Below, one piece after another: positions 17,414-27,169 of a stretch of DNA of 64,000 nt. The first letter of the stretch is position 1, and each line of letters begins with the position of its first letter. The stretch is from Desulfovibrio sp. (GTDB taxonomy: Bacteria > Desulfobacterota > Desulfovibrionia > Desulfovibrionales > Desulfovibrionaceae): positions 1-64,000 of the forward strand of contig JAIKXS010000085.1 in assembly GCA_024683955.1 (NCBI GenBank), written 5' to 3'. The translations under genes were made by a program, and so were the position numbers. The notes under the pieces were generated by a model, which did no database searches, was not told the DNA's origin, and saw only the letters and a list, made by a program, of their open reading frames with translations.

Positions 17414-18076
17414 ATGTTTACCGGCATTATTCAGGCCCTTGGCCGTATCTCCTCCATTGAAAGAAGAGGCAGGGACATTCGCATGGAATGCAGCATAACG
17501 CCAAGAGGTCAGGCCTTTGCCAATCTCGTTGTCGGCGAATCCATTGCGGTTAACGGATGCTGTCTCTCCGTTGAGAGCCACGAAGACCATGTGTTCACCT
17601 GTTTTGCCTCTGAAGAGACTTCCACACATTCAACCATCGGCCTTTTACAAAAAGGCTCTCTTGTCAATCTTGAACGGGCCCTTCAGGGTCATGACCGCCT
17701 TGGCGGACACATTGTGACAGGGCATGTGGACTGCATCGGGGAAGTGGCAGGACTTGAAGAACGCGGAGAATCCATCCGGGTTCTCATCTCATTTCCCCCT
17801 GCCTTCGCCGCCCAGATCGTGCCGAAAGGCTCTGTGACGCTTGATGGAATAAGCCTTACGGTCAACGAGGTCACAACGGACACGCTTTCCGTCAACATCA
17901 TTCCCGAAACCCAGAAAGAAACGACCATGCGTCACTGGCAAAAAGGCTCTAAGATCAATATCGAGACCGATATCCTGGGGAAATATGTCATGAGAGCCTT
18001 GGAGCTTAGGGACGAAAAGGAACCGAAAGAACGCATAACGAAAGATTTTTTGGCAAGACACGGGTTCCTTAGCTAA
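17414..18076 (+). CDS. ribE: riboflavin synthase, alpha subunit
   Basis: Riboflavin synthase of 220 residues, which makes riboflavin from two molecules of lumazine. It shows the typical opening MFTGIIQ and two repeated lumazine-binding halves, the second beginning about residue 94 with LGGHIVTGHVD. GGGGAG upstream is a good ribosome binding site within ribD. Downstream comes a 213-base gap before ribH. In Desulfovibrio relatives, as I recall, ribBA sits in that position; here the gap is far too short to hold it. Confidence 0.95.
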   Translation: MFTGIIQALGRISSIERRGRDIRMECSITPRGQAFANLVVGESIAVNGCCLSVESHEDHVFTCFASEETSTHSTIGLLQKGSLVNLERALQGHDRLGGHIVTGHVDCIGEVAGLEERGESIRVLISFPPAFAAQIVPKGSVTLDGISLTVNEVTTDTLSVNIIPETQKETTMRHWQKGSKINIETDILGKYVMRALELRDEKEPKERITKDFLARHGFLS

Positions 18077-18247
18077 GCCGTGCATTCGGAACATTTGCAC
18101 TGACGGTCCGCATGTGCCGGACCGCATAAAAAGGGCAGAGGGAAAACAGCTTGCAGGAGACCCCCGAGGTAATTCCTTGGGGACAGAAGATTTCTGCGCA
18201 CACGAAAACAGCCAGCCGGATCCCGACAGACAGGGCCGATAACGAAT

Positions 18248-18289
18248 GGAGGCAGCGTTTGCCGGGAAATCCGGCATGCTGAAAAAAGC
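18248..18289 (+). promoter_or_regulatory. hairpin-bridged ribosome binding site of ribH
   Basis: GGAGG at 18248-18252 is followed by CAGCGT (18253-18258), inner stem GCCGG/CCGGC around GAAAT, and ATGCTG (18276-18281), which pairs with CAGCGT using one G-T pair. Eight bases then lead to the ribH ATG. Linear spacing from GGAGG to ATG is 37 bases; with the hairpin folded out it is 8. There is no other ribosome binding site near the ATG. Four similar elements occur in this window. Function is inferred from the repeat pattern. Confidence 0.65.
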
Positions 18290-18760
18290 ATGGAAGATAT
18301 TCGTACCATAGCCGGACAACTCAAGGCTGACGCCTTGCGTGTTGCCATTGTGGCCACCCGCTTCAATGATTTTATCGTTGATCATCTCATCGGGGGAGCT
18401 CTTGACTGTCTTGTCAGACACGGAGCCTCCCGTGAGAACATTACCATCGTCCGTGTCCCTGGGGCCTTTGAACTCCCCCTTGTCTGTCAGAAACTTGCGA
18501 AAAGCAAACAATTCGACGGTCTCCTGGCCCTCGGTGCCGTCATCCGTGGCGCAACCCCCCACTTCGACTATGTCTGTTCGGAAGCAAGCAAAGGCATTGC
18601 CCAAATCATGCTGACCCAAGAAACCCCCATCGGGTTCGGGCTCCTCACCTGCGACACCATTGACCAGGCCATTGAGCGGGCTGGTTCCAAGGCGGGCAAC
18701 AAAGGCGTGGAGGCGGCTCTCGCCATGATCGAAACCATACGTGTTCTGGAGAACATCTAG
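18290..18760 (+). CDS. ribH: 6,7-dimethyl-8-ribityllumazine synthase
   Basis: Lumazine synthase of 156 residues, the penultimate step of riboflavin synthesis, forming large hollow capsids with or without ribE product. Visible family motifs are [26 protein letters not shown] and [18 protein letters not shown]. The start is set by the family N-terminus. The ATG has no adjacent Shine-Dalgarno sequence but follows the hairpin element described at 18248-18289. The gene overlaps no neighbour; nusB starts three bases past its stop codon. Confidence 0.95.
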   Translation: MEDIRTIAGQLKADALRVAIVATRFNDFIVDHLIGGALDCLVRHGASRENITIVRVPGAFELPLVCQKLAKSKQFDGLLALGAVIRGATPHFDYVCSEASKGIAQIMLTQETPIGFGLLTCDTIDQAIERAGSKAGNKGVEAALAMIETIRVLENI

Positions 18761-18763
18761 TCC

Positions 18764-19234
18764 ATGCCAAAACACAAACCGTCAAAACGCCGCAAGGCCC
18801 GCATGCTGGCTTTTCAGGTTCTCTACGGCATAACCTATCAATCCATTCAGACACGGGAAGATCTTCTCTCCGCGTACCGGAGCTATCCTACAAGCGAGGA
18901 GAAACCCTGTCCGCATGATCTTGAGAACACGGACGGTTTTGCCTGGGAACTTGTGGAGGGGGTCTGGAGTTCCACTGCAAAACTGGACGAACTCATCACG
19001 CAGTACTCAACGCGCTGGAAGATTGAACGCATAGGACACATAGAGCTCACAATTCTGCGCCTGGCGTTTTACGAGCTCTTCTTCCGCCATGATACCCCGG
19101 CAAAAGTCGTCATAAACGAGGCTATAGAACTTGATACCCACTTTGGTGAGGAAGCGGGCAAAAGATTTATCAACGGAATCCTCGACACGGCTTATAAAGA
19201 CATCACTCGGACTGACGGGATCGGCGAAGAATGA
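18764..19234 (+). CDS. nusB: transcription antitermination protein NusB
   Basis: NusB, 156 residues, binds boxA RNA with S10 (NusE) and supports antitermination on ribosomal RNA operons. Typical parts are the N-terminal RRKARMLAFQVLYG, the central ERIGHIELTILRLAFYELFF, and the C-terminal AKVVINEAIELDTHFGEEAG and KRFINGILD. GGAGAACAT lies just before the ATG within the end of ribH. The ribH-nusB pairing is widely conserved. leuS follows after 108 bases, a gap containing one of the hairpin-bridged ribosome binding sites. Confidence 0.95.
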   Translation: MPKHKPSKRRKARMLAFQVLYGITYQSIQTREDLLSAYRSYPTSEEKPCPHDLENTDGFAWELVEGVWSSTAKLDELITQYSTRWKIERIGHIELTILRLAFYELFFRHDTPAKVVINEAIELDTHFGEEAGKRFINGILDTAYKDITRTDGIGEE

Positions 19235-19298
19235 GCCCTGGCAATCGAACCCTTATCTGCGAACACGCAAAAACACCGCCGTCCGCGGCGGAAAAAAC

Positions 19299-19342
19299 GG
19301 AGGCAGCGTCTGGACACTCTCCGGCAGCACGCTGATGAACGG
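19299..19342 (+). promoter_or_regulatory. hairpin-bridged ribosome binding site of leuS
   Basis: GGAGG at 19299-19303 is followed by CAGCGT (19304-19309), a small inner stem CTG/CAG, and ACGCTG (19329-19334), a perfect partner of CAGCGT. Eight bases separate ACGCTG from the leuS ATG. GGAGG is 39 bases from the ATG in line and 8 after folding. No nearer Shine-Dalgarno sequence is present. A GC-rich hairpin (CCGCCG/CGGCGG) lies at about 19277-19291. Confidence 0.65.
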
Positions 19343-21850
19343 ATGAAAGGAACTCGCTATACGCCCCTAGAAATAGAAAAAAAATGGCAGGAACGCTGGG
19401 AGAAGGAAGGGACCTGGAAAGTGGAGGTGGACGACAAACGTCCAAAATACTATGTCCTTGAAATGTTTCCCTACCCTTCGGGCAATATACATATGGGGCA
19501 TGTACGCAACTACTGCATTGGCGACGTCATAGCCCGCAGCAAGCGTATGGACGGTTTCAATGTGCTCCACCCCATGGGATGGGACGCATTCGGTCTGCCC
19601 GCGGAAAACGCGGCCATTAAAAATCAGGTGCACCCCGCAGCCTGGACATATTCCAACATTCAGGCCATGCGTGCCCAGCTTAAGACCCTTGGCTACTCCT
19701 ACGACTGGTCGAGAGAGCTCGCCACCTGCAGACCCGAGTACTACACATGGGAGCAGCGTTTCTTTCTGCGTTTTCTTGAAAAAGGCCTTGTCTACCGCAA
19801 GGAGGCGCCACAAAACTGGTGCCCGTCCTGTCACACGGTTCTGGCCAACGAGCAGGTTATAGACGGCAAATGTTGGCGCTGCGACAGCGATGTCGAACAG
19901 AAGGACCTGACCCAGTGGTTTCTTAAAATTACGGCCTACGGAGATGAACTGCTTTCTGACCTCGCACTCCTTGAAGGAAAATGGCCTGACCGTGTGCTCG
20001 CCATGCAGAGAAACTGGATAGGAAAATCCACGGGAACGCTTGTCTCATTCCCGCTTGAGGCGCCCATTGGCGACACAACGGATATAACCGTCTTCACAAC
20101 GCGTCCGGACACGCTCTTCGGTGTGACCTTTCTGACAATCGCTCCGGAGCATCCTCTTGTGGAATCCCTGATTGCAGGAAACGAACATGAAGACGCCATA
20201 AAGGCTTTCATCACGAAAACCCGCAACCTCGACCGCCTTCTGCGTCAGTCTGATACACTGGAAAAGGAAGGAATCGCAACCGGCGCGTACTGCATCCATC
20301 CTCTGACAGGGAAACGAATTCCCATCTGGCTTGGAAATTTTGTTCTCGCTGGCTACGGTACGGGCGCAGTCATGGGAGTCCCGTACGCCGATCAGCGCGA
20401 TTTCGAATTCGCCAAAAAGTTCAATCTCCCGGTTCTTCCCATCATTGAACCCGAGGGAGGTGTGCCTGAAAATCAGACAGAAGCGATGACGAACCCTGGA
20501 CGTTTGATCAATTCGGGTGAATTTACGGGAATGGAAAGCGAAGCTGCCAAAAAAGCCATAACTGAAAAACTGGAGGCAGCTAAAAAAGGCTCTGCCACAG
20601 CCCAATTCAGGCTGCGCGACTGGAACATTTCACGCCAGCGCTACTGGGGTGCCCCAATCCCGGTTGTCTACTGCAAAAAATGTGGCATCGTGCCCGAAAA
20701 GGAGGAAAATCTCCCGGTTCTCCTTCCCCTCGACCTCAAGGTGCGCGAAGACGGCCGTTCTCCCCTCCCCGAGGAAGACTCGTTTGCCGTCTGCACATGC
20801 CCGCGCTGCGGAGGTCCTGCACGCCGGGAGACCGACACCATGGATACCTTCATGGAATCCTCCTGGTACTTCGCCCGTTATACATCTGCACGGGAAGAGC
20901 AGAGGGCTTTTGACGAAAAGGCCATGAACTATTGGCTACCCGTCGATCAGTACATCGGCGGTGTCGAGCATGCCATTCTTCACCTTCTCTACGCGCGCTT
21001 CTTCACGAAAGCCCTGCGTGACCTCGGTATCTACCCGAAGAATCTTGATGAGCCATTTGCCAATCTTCTTACCCAGGGCATGGTGCTGAAAGAAGGCAGC
21101 AAGATGAGCAAGTCCAAGGGAAATATCGTGAACCCCGCCGAAATGATCGAACGCTACGGGGCCGACACGGTACGTCTCTTTTGTCTCTTCGCCGCTCCTC
21201 CGGAGCGGGACTTTGACTGGTCAGACTCGGGCATAGAAGGTGCCTCGCGCTTTCTCTCACGCGTATGGCGTCTTTTTGTTGAGAACAAAGATCTCTTTAC
21301 CCCCATGCACGCATGTGGGGCCGGTGAAACAGATGCCGTAACCCCGGTCCTCCGGGAACTTCGCCGCAAAGAGCACGAAACGGTCAAAAAAGCCAGGGAA
21401 GACCTTGTCTCGCGATTCCAGTTTAATACGGCCATTGCGGCCATTATGGAACTCGTGAATACCATGTATCTTTGCCGGGAAAAACTCGGCGATACCAATG
21501 AAGAGAAACGAGTCTTCACATCGGCCATGGCAACGGTCCTGACCCTCCTTTCCCCCATTACTCCGCATCTTTGCGAGGAACTCTGGGAGGCCATGGGACA
21601 TACAACAAGCCTCTGCAAGGAACGCTGGCCGGCACTGGACGAAAGCGCCCTTGAAAAAGACGTGGTCACCATCGCCCTCCAGGTAAACGGAAAGCTGCGA
21701 GGTACAATGGATGTACCGGGAGGATCCGGAAAAGAAGATCTCGAGAAGGCCGCTCTTTCCGATGCCAGCATACAACGCCATACCGAAGGAAAAAACATCG
21801 TCAAGGTTATCGTCGTTCCCGGAAAGCTCGTCAATATTGTCGCAAAATAA
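19343..21850 (+). CDS. leuS: leucyl-tRNA synthetase
   Basis: Leucyl-tRNA synthetase, class I, 835 residues. The HIGH-type motif is HMGH near residue 51 and the KMSKS motif is intact near residue 588 (EGSKMSKSKGN). The editing domain between them shows TTRPDTLFG, TFLTIAPEH and GTGAVMGVP. The ATG chosen gives the standard MKGTRYTPLEIEKKWQ opening and is preceded by the hairpin element at 19299-19342 rather than a simple ribosome binding site. A hairpin follows the stop codon. Confidence 0.97.
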   Translation: MKGTRYTPLEIEKKWQERWEKEGTWKVEVDDKRPKYYVLEMFPYPSGNIHMGHVRNYCIGDVIARSKRMDGFNVLHPMGWDAFGLPAENAAIKNQVHPAAWTYSNIQAMRAQLKTLGYSYDWSRELATCRPEYYTWEQRFFLRFLEKGLVYRKEAPQNWCPSCHTVLANEQVIDGKCWRCDSDVEQKDLTQWFLKITAYGDELLSDLALLEGKWPDRVLAMQRNWIGKSTGTLVSFPLEAPIGDTTDITVFTTRPDTLFGVTFLTIAPEHPLVESLIAGNEHEDAIKAFITKTRNLDRLLRQSDTLEKEGIATGAYCIHPLTGKRIPIWLGNFVLAGYGTGAVMGVPYADQRDFEFAKKFNLPVLPIIEPEGGVPENQTEAMTNPGRLINSGEFTGMESEAAKKAITEKLEAAKKGSATAQFRLRDWNISRQRYWGAPIPVVYCKKCGIVPEKEENLPVLLPLDLKVREDGRSPLPEEDSFAVCTCPRCGGPARRETDTMDTFMESSWYFARYTSAREEQRAFDEKAMNYWLPVDQYIGGVEHAILHLLYARFFTKALRDLGIYPKNLDEPFANLLTQGMVLKEGSKMSKSKGNIVNPAEMIERYGADTVRLFCLFAAPPERDFDWSDSGIEGASRFLSRVWRLFVENKDLFTPMHACGAGETDAVTPVLRELRRKEHETVKKAREDLVSRFQFNTAIAAIMELVNTMYLCREKLGDTNEEKRVFTSAMATVLTLLSPITPHLCEELWEAMGHTTSLCKERWPALDESALEKDVVTIALQVNGKLRGTMDVPGGSGKEDLEKAALSDASIQRHTEGKNIVKVIVVPGKLVNIVAK

Positions 21851-21854
21851 GAAA

Positions 21855-21889
21855 AAGGGGCTGTCCGGATTTTTCGGATAGCCCCTTCC
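21855..21889 (+). terminator. hairpin after leuS
   Basis: GGGGCTGTCCG pairs with CGGATAGCCCC (one G-T pair) over a seven-base loop. The T-run on the plus strand is short (TTCCC), while the minus strand has TTTTTC, so it may work better in the reverse direction or as a weak terminator. Confidence 0.6.
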
Positions 21890-21923
21890 CGTCACGCCAT
21901 CTGAGCCTTTTCCCAAGTTTTCT

Positions 21924-22907
21924 ATGTCTCGGCCGCCTTTTTCCGTTCTCATCTGTCCCGACAGAACCATGGCTCTCCATCGTATGCAGAGCCTTCTCGC
22001 CTCGTTCCCCCCCGAGACGGGAGAATGGATCAGACACACCTACTGGGGAGATGAAAAACCTGACGCGTCCTTTTGGGACCAATTTTTTTTGCAGGGACTT
22101 TTTGCCACTTACCGCTGTCTTCTGATCATTGAAGCTGAAAAATGGAATCAGGCCGTCTGGAAAAAACTTGATGAGACTCTGCCCCACATGAGCGAGACTG
22201 TCTGGCCATTTTTTCTTCTGACCGTTCCCTGGCAGTCCGGCAAACCCAAAATTCCCGCCAGCATCGCAAAAACCAAAACCTATATTCTCGCCGACCAGAA
22301 GGGATGGGTCTGGCGCAATATGGGGCTTACCGAACAAAACATCTCTTCCTATCTTTTCTCACGAGCCCGGGAACGGGGGACATCTCTTCCGGACACACTT
22401 CTCCGCTCCCTGGTTCCCCTTCTTCCACCGGAAGCTGCGGCCATAGAGAATGAACTCGACAAACTGGAGATTCTTCTGCGTGCCGAACAGGAAAAAAAGC
22501 AGCCCGGGGGAAACGCCCTTGACGTTCTTTCCTCCTACGACCAGGAATTCAACCCATTCCTCTGTATCCGTCATATCGAGGAAGGTAATCTGGAAAAAGT
22601 TTTTGGCGATATAGCGGGCCAGAAGGATCACTCCAAGCTCTTCTTCACACTTCAGGTTCTCCTTGAACGCGATTTCCGGGCCCTCTGGCAACTCAAGACA
22701 AATCAGTCGGCAAGCATTGCCCCGAGCATACAGGCAAAAAAAAAGGAACAGGCGCGAAGGACTCCCTTTGCCCTTCTTGCCCGGGCCATGACAACCCTTG
22801 TGGAAACGGAATGGGCCATTAAAAACGGAACCATGGACGTTGCAACGGCATTTGACACAATGCTCATCACCCTGACAGCCCTCTTTGCGGGAAAAGAACG
22901 ACTCTGA
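21924..22907 (+). CDS. holA: DNA polymerase III, delta subunit
   Basis: A 327-residue protein best read as the delta subunit of the DNA polymerase III clamp loader, which opens the sliding clamp. The sequence family is weakly conserved; supporting features are length, an N-terminal wrench-like region without a Walker motif, the LPPEAAAIENELDKLEIL helix near residue 172, and the late LQVLLERDFRALWQLK of the collar domain. Its place between leuS and lon is, as far as I recall, seen in relatives. The ATG has only a weak upstream AAG. It could also be a more distant AAA-like protein, but I know no better match. Confidence 0.7.
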   Translation: MSRPPFSVLICPDRTMALHRMQSLLASFPPETGEWIRHTYWGDEKPDASFWDQFFLQGLFATYRCLLIIEAEKWNQAVWKKLDETLPHMSETVWPFFLLTVPWQSGKPKIPASIAKTKTYILADQKGWVWRNMGLTEQNISSYLFSRARERGTSLPDTLLRSLVPLLPPEAAAIENELDKLEILLRAEQEKKQPGGNALDVLSSYDQEFNPFLCIRHIEEGNLEKVFGDIAGQKDHSKLFFTLQVLLERDFRALWQLKTNQSASIAPSIQAKKKEQARRTPFALLARAMTTLVETEWAIKNGTMDVATAFDTMLITLTALFAGKERL

Positions 22908-23079
22908 CTCTCCCTGCCAAAAGAAATTCCACCACTGCCCTTGCCCCATCCAAAAAGGTGCTTATATCTGGCAATATCCCAGAAAAAACTTTGCAACGGC
23001 CCGTACATCACGATAAGGGTGCGGGTCTGGCGTTATTTGCGCCCAACATATGCCGTGCACATGCACAGCGGAGAAGTAT

Positions 23080-25611
23080 ATGGCTGATCATTCAAGGGGT
23101 AATGATCCCCGCGATACCGATACACAGGAAACAATTATCGTCAACGCCATGCGGCCTGATTTCACGAGCGAAGATCGTCACGAAATTCCGAGCATAATTC
23201 CGGTATTGCCGGTTCGCGATGTGGTGGTCTTCAACTATATGATTCTTCCGCTCTTCATTGGTCGTGAGCGCTCGGTCAAGGCCGTTGAACAGGCCGTGGA
23301 TGCCGGCCAGCACTTGCTTGTGCTCGCCCAGAAGGACGAAAATGTGGAGGAACCCACCACCAACGATCTCTATACCGTTGGTACGGTAGTCAACGTTCTG
23401 CGGGTCCTTAAGCTGCCCGATTCCCGGGTCAAACTGTTAATTCAGGGAATCTGCCGGGCAAGGGTCAAGCGTTTTCAGGCCGATCAGCCCTATCTGGCAG
23501 CGCATATTGAGGTCATTCCCGAAGAAACAGTTACCTTGTCTTCCGACATCGAAAACGAACTGCAAAACGCAAGACAACAGAGCGAAAAAGTTCTGGCCTT
23601 CCGTGGCATCATGTCCCCCGATATTTCCCAGGTTCTGCAAAGTGTCGAGGATCCTGGACGCCTGGCCGACCTCATTGCATCCAATATCCGCATCAAAATT
23701 CCCGAAGCGCAGGAACTGCTCGAAACATTTGATCCCGTCGCCCGCATCAAACTCGTAAACGAGAAACTGGCTCATGAAGTTCAGATATCCATGATCCAGG
23801 CCAAAATCATGCATTCGGCGAAAGAAGGAATGGACAAGGCCCAGAAAGATTACTACCTGCGAGAGCAGATCAAGGCTATTCGTCAAGAACTTGGAGAAAA
23901 GGATCCATCGGACGACGACGAAATCGCCGAGCTCAAGAAAGCCCTGGCCAAAGCCGGCCTTCCGAAGGATGTGAAGAAAGAGGCAGATAAGCAGCTAAAG
24001 CGCCTGGCCAGTCTTCACGGCGATTCGGCGGAAGCCAATGTTGTGCACACCTATCTTGACTGGATACTGAGCCTTCCATGGAAAAAGACCTCAAAAGACA
24101 ATATCGATATCAAACGCGCCAAGGACATCCTCGACAAGGATCACTGTGGTCTTGAAAAGGTCAAAGACCGTATTCTTGAATTTTTGAGCGTCAGAAAACT
24201 CAAACACGATACGAAAGGTCCTATTCTCTGTCTTGTGGGCCCTCCAGGCGTTGGGAAGACATCTCTCGGCCGTTCCATCGCCAGGGCCATGAAACGAAAA
24301 TTCCAGCGGATCTCTCTGGGAGGCGTTCACGATGAAGCGGAAATACGCGGACACAGGAGGACCTATATAGGTGCCCTGCCCGGCCGCATCATCCAGGCCA
24401 TGAAACAGGCGGGAACCTGCAATCCGGTCATTGTGCTCGATGAAGTGGACAAAATAAGCCAGAATTATCGTGGAGACCCATCCTCGGCCCTTCTTGAAGC
24501 CCTCGATCCGGAACAAAATGTGGCCTTCAGCGACCATTACCTCAATGTTCCCTATGACCTTTCTAAAGTTCTTTTTCTCTGCACGGCCAATCAGATGGAT
24601 ACCATTCCGGCCGCGTTGAGAGACAGAATGGAGGTGATTACCCTTTCAGGCTACACATCCCAAGAAAAACTTAACATCGCCCGTGAGCACCTGCTTCCAA
24701 AGCAGATTGAAGAAAACGGTCTTGACCCTGACGAAATAAGCGTCACCGACGAGGCACTCACCTCCGTCATTCAGGAATACACACGAGAGGCTGGCGTCCG
24801 TACGCTTGAACGCCAGATAGGAGCCCTTTGCCGGAAGGAGGCAAGAAAAAAAGCCGAAAAACAAAAAGGGCCCTACAAGGTTGACACAACGGAAGTCAGA
24901 GAACTTCTGGGCGCCCCCCGTTATATAGATGACAAACGGGAGGAAAAGCTTATGCCGGGCACTGCACAGGGGCTTGCATGGACTGCGGCAGGCGGCGTTG
25001 TGCTCACCTGTGAAGCCTGTCTCATGCAAGGTAAAGGTGCTCTCACCCTGACAGGTCAGCTCGGGGATGTGATGAAGGAAAGTGCCAAGGCTGCCGTCAG
25101 CCTTATCCGCAGCCGAGCCTTTGAATTCGGCATCGACGCGACCTTTGTCGAAAAGAATGATATTCATATCCATGTGCCAGAAGGAGCGACACCGAAAGAC
25201 GGTCCGTCAGCAGGCGTAACCCTTACAACAGCTCTTCTCAGCGCCATTGCCAATGAGCCGGTCAGGGCAGATGTCTGCATGACGGGAGAAATCACGCTTC
25301 AGGGACGCGTTCTCCCGGTCGGTGGCATCAAGGAGAAAATCCTCGCAGGCGTTGCAAAGGGTCTGGGGCACGTCATCATTCCCCGCGAAAATACCAAGGA
25401 TCTGGAGGATATTCCGGCGGATCTTTTGAAAAAAATTACCGTTCACACGGTACATACGTACGAGGAACTTGTGCCCCTTGTTTTCGTGCATCCCAAGCAC
25501 TTTGCCCCGAAAAAGAGCAAAAAGGAAAAAAGCGTGACGGGTAAGGACGAAGAACGCAAGGCAAAAAGCAGGGCCGCTTCAACGAAAAAATCCGCAAAAA
25601 ACTCCGGCTAA
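23080..25611 (+). CDS. lon: ATP-dependent protease La (Lon)
   Basis: Lon protease, 843 residues, a cytosolic ATP-dependent serine protease that removes damaged and regulatory proteins. Domains in order: substrate-binding LAN domain (from [15 protein letters not shown]), AAA+ domain with Walker [10 protein letters not shown] near residue 387 and Walker [10 protein letters not shown], and a protease domain with the Ser-Lys dyad, Ser near 709 in [10 protein letters not shown] and Lys near 751 in [10 protein letters not shown]. The tail is Lys-rich and may bind DNA or polyphosphate. GGAG six bases before the ATG at 23080 selects this start over an open frame ten codons longer. I see no clear heat-shock operator. 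Confidence 0.96.
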   Translation: MADHSRGNDPRDTDTQETIIVNAMRPDFTSEDRHEIPSIIPVLPVRDVVVFNYMILPLFIGRERSVKAVEQAVDAGQHLLVLAQKDENVEEPTTNDLYTVGTVVNVLRVLKLPDSRVKLLIQGICRARVKRFQADQPYLAAHIEVIPEETVTLSSDIENELQNARQQSEKVLAFRGIMSPDISQVLQSVEDPGRLADLIASNIRIKIPEAQELLETFDPVARIKLVNEKLAHEVQISMIQAKIMHSAKEGMDKAQKDYYLREQIKAIRQELGEKDPSDDDEIAELKKALAKAGLPKDVKKEADKQLKRLASLHGDSAEANVVHTYLDWILSLPWKKTSKDNIDIKRAKDILDKDHCGLEKVKDRILEFLSVRKLKHDTKGPILCLVGPPGVGKTSLGRSIARAMKRKFQRISLGGVHDEAEIRGHRRTYIGALPGRIIQAMKQAGTCNPVIVLDEVDKISQNYRGDPSSALLEALDPEQNVAFSDHYLNVPYDLSKVLFLCTANQMDTIPAALRDRMEVITLSGYTSQEKLNIAREHLLPKQIEENGLDPDEISVTDEALTSVIQEYTREAGVRTLERQIGALCRKEARKKAEKQKGPYKVDTTEVRELLGAPRYIDDKREEKLMPGTAQGLAWTAAGGVVLTCEACLMQGKGALTLTGQLGDVMKESAKAAVSLIRSRAFEFGIDATFVEKNDIHIHVPEGATPKDGPSAGVTLTTALLSAIANEPVRADVCMTGEITLQGRVLPVGGIKEKILAGVAKGLGHVIIPRENTKDLEDIPADLLKKITVHTVHTYEELVPLVFVHPKHFAPKKSKKEKSVTGKDEERKAKSRAASTKKSAKNSG

Positions 25612-25617
25612 CACTGC

Positions 25618-26463
25618 ATGCGCGTCCGCGAGTTTAGACAGCTGGCAGGCCAGCGCCTGCAAATGGCCCACCGGGACAGTCCGCGCCTTTCGGCAGATCT
25701 TCTGCTATGTCTGGTGCTTGGCTGCAACCGTGTGGGCCTGTATCTCGAGGAAGAACGGGAACTCTCAAAGGAGGAGGAGGGTCTTCTTTCTTCCCTTCTT
25801 GAAAAACGCGAAGGGGGCGTCCCCATGGCGTACCTGACCGGGGAACGCGAATTCTACGGGCGCCCGTTTCATGTCTCCGAACACACACTGATTCCGCGGC
25901 CAGAAACAGAGATCCTCGTTGAGCAGGCGCTGAACGGATGGCCTGCGGAGTCGCCGCGAATCTTTGCGGATCTCGGCACGGGGAGCGGCAATATCGGTCT
26001 TACCATCGCCCTTGAAAGAAAAATGGCAAGGGGCTATCTTCTTGACGTCAGCAGAAGAGCCCTTGTAACAGCCCGGAGAAACCAGACACGTTTTTCCCTG
26101 GAGGAAACGACATTGCTTCTGGAGGGCTCCTTCTCGCAGCTCCCGTTTGCGTCGGAAAGTCTTGATCTTATTGTGGCCAATCCCCCCTACATCGGCCATG
26201 GGGAACGACACCGTGTCATGGAAGAAGTACTGCGTTATGAACCGGAATCGGCCCTGTTTGCGGAAGATATGGGACTTGCATCGCTCAGGGCCATAATAAC
26301 GGGAGCCAGCCCGCTGCTCAAAAAAGGAGGAAGGATACTCCTGGAACACGGAGACCTGCAGGGCAACGCGGTGCGAAACATGCTTTCAAAATCATTTACA
26401 GACATCGAAACAATTCGGGATCTCGCCGGTCGCGAACGAGTAAGTCTCGGCGTGAAAGTGTGA
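25618..26463 (+). CDS. prmC: peptide chain release factor N5-glutamine methyltransferase
   Basis: PrmC methylates the GGQ glutamine of release factors RF1 and RF2, tuning translation termination. The 281-residue protein has the SAM-binding motif DLGTGSGNIGL at residues 118-128 and the glutamine-methylase motif NPPY at 188-191, preceded by a typical helical N-domain and LIPRPETEILVE at 91-102. It begins six bases after the lon stop with no strong ribosome binding site, so it is probably coupled to lon. Confidence 0.93.
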   Translation: MRVREFRQLAGQRLQMAHRDSPRLSADLLLCLVLGCNRVGLYLEEERELSKEEEGLLSSLLEKREGGVPMAYLTGEREFYGRPFHVSEHTLIPRPETEILVEQALNGWPAESPRIFADLGTGSGNIGLTIALERKMARGYLLDVSRRALVTARRNQTRFSLEETTLLLEGSFSQLPFASESLDLIVANPPYIGHGERHRVMEEVLRYEPESALFAEDMGLASLRAIITGASPLLKKGGRILLEHGDLQGNAVRNMLSKSFTDIETIRDLAGRERVSLGVKV

Positions 26464-26562
26464 GGTCAGCGCCAAAGAACGAGAAGCGCAGCCCGGAAAA
26501 ATTTACTAAAAGCCAGCAATAACGGCGTCAGCGAAGAATTCTGCAGAACGCAAAAAAAATGC

Positions 26563-26591
26563 TTGCAATTCAAAAAAAAATTGCGTAAAAG
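26563..26591 (+). promoter_or_regulatory. probable promoter of the tRNA-tuf operon
   Basis: TTGCAA at 26563-26568 and TAAAAG at 26586-26591 are 17 bases apart. The spacer contains a run of nine A's that may add an upstream curve. Transcription would begin about five bases before the first tRNA. Confidence 0.6.
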
Positions 26592-26602
26592 ATTCCGTTG
26601 TC

Positions 26603-26678
26603 GCTGGCGTAGCTCAATTGGTAGAGCAGCTGATTTGTAATCAGCAGGTTGCGGGTTCAAGTCCCATCGCCAGCTCCA
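26603..26678 (+). tRNA. tRNA-Thr (anticodon TGT)
   Basis: The cloverleaf folds fully: acceptor stem GCTGGCG with CGCCAGC, anticodon stem GCTGA/TCAGC around TTTGTAA giving anticodon TGT (reads ACA), T-arm with GGTTCAAGTCC, and an encoded CCA. It leads a Thr-Tyr-Gly group in front of tuf, as in the thrU-tyrU-glyT-thrT-tufB operon of enterobacteria. Confidence 0.97.
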
Positions 26679-26698
26679 CGCAAGATTGGACTCTGATT

Positions 26699-26784
26699 GG
26701 AGGGGTTCCCGAGTGGCCAAAGGGAACAGACTGTAAATCTGTCGTCGTCTGACTTCGGTGGTTCAAATCCACCCCCCTCCACCA
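26699..26784 (+). tRNA. tRNA-Tyr (anticodon GTA)
   Basis: A class II tRNA of 86 bases with a long variable arm. Acceptor stem GGAGGGG pairs with CCCCTCC; anticodon stem ACAGA/TCTGT encloses CTGTAAA with anticodon GTA; CCA is encoded. It lies 20 bases after tRNA-Thr. Confidence 0.97.
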
Positions 26785-26876
26785 CTCAGTCCACTGTTGC
26801 ATACACAGCTTAGACCTTGACTGTAGGAGACCCTGGTCGAGTACTACGGTACATGGATACACCCCCGATCATTTGT

Positions 26877-26952
26877 GCGGGAATAGCTCAACGGCTAGAG
26901 CATCAGCCTTCCAAGCTGAGGGTTGCGGGTTCGAATCCCGTTTCCCGCTCCA
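26877..26952 (+). tRNA. tRNA-Gly (anticodon TCC)
   Basis: Acceptor stem GCGGGAA pairs with TTCCCGC, the anticodon loop CTTCCAA gives anticodon TCC, the T-arm has GGTTCGAATCC, and CCA is encoded. No fourth tRNA (a second tRNA-Thr in enterobacteria) is found in the 217 bases between this gene and tuf. Confidence 0.97.
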
Positions 26953-27169
26953 TGTATACCTCACTCTTCCTTTTCTCCTGTACAATCTGCTTTGAGCACC
27001 ACCACATTGACGAACTGTTTTCTTCAGCAGAGCGGACTGACAATGTCGCGGCGCAATGCGTGAAGAGTCAAACTTGAGGCGTCTTTGCCTTTTTGCACTG
27101 TACTCGGTACTCAGCAACATTTAACCTAAAAACTTACCTCAAAACATTTTTCTGGATAGGAGATGCACA

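Noticed and set aside
18077..18247. FMN riboswitch in the ribE-ribH gap
   Set aside because: Stems are present but the conserved core sequences of the RFN element are not.
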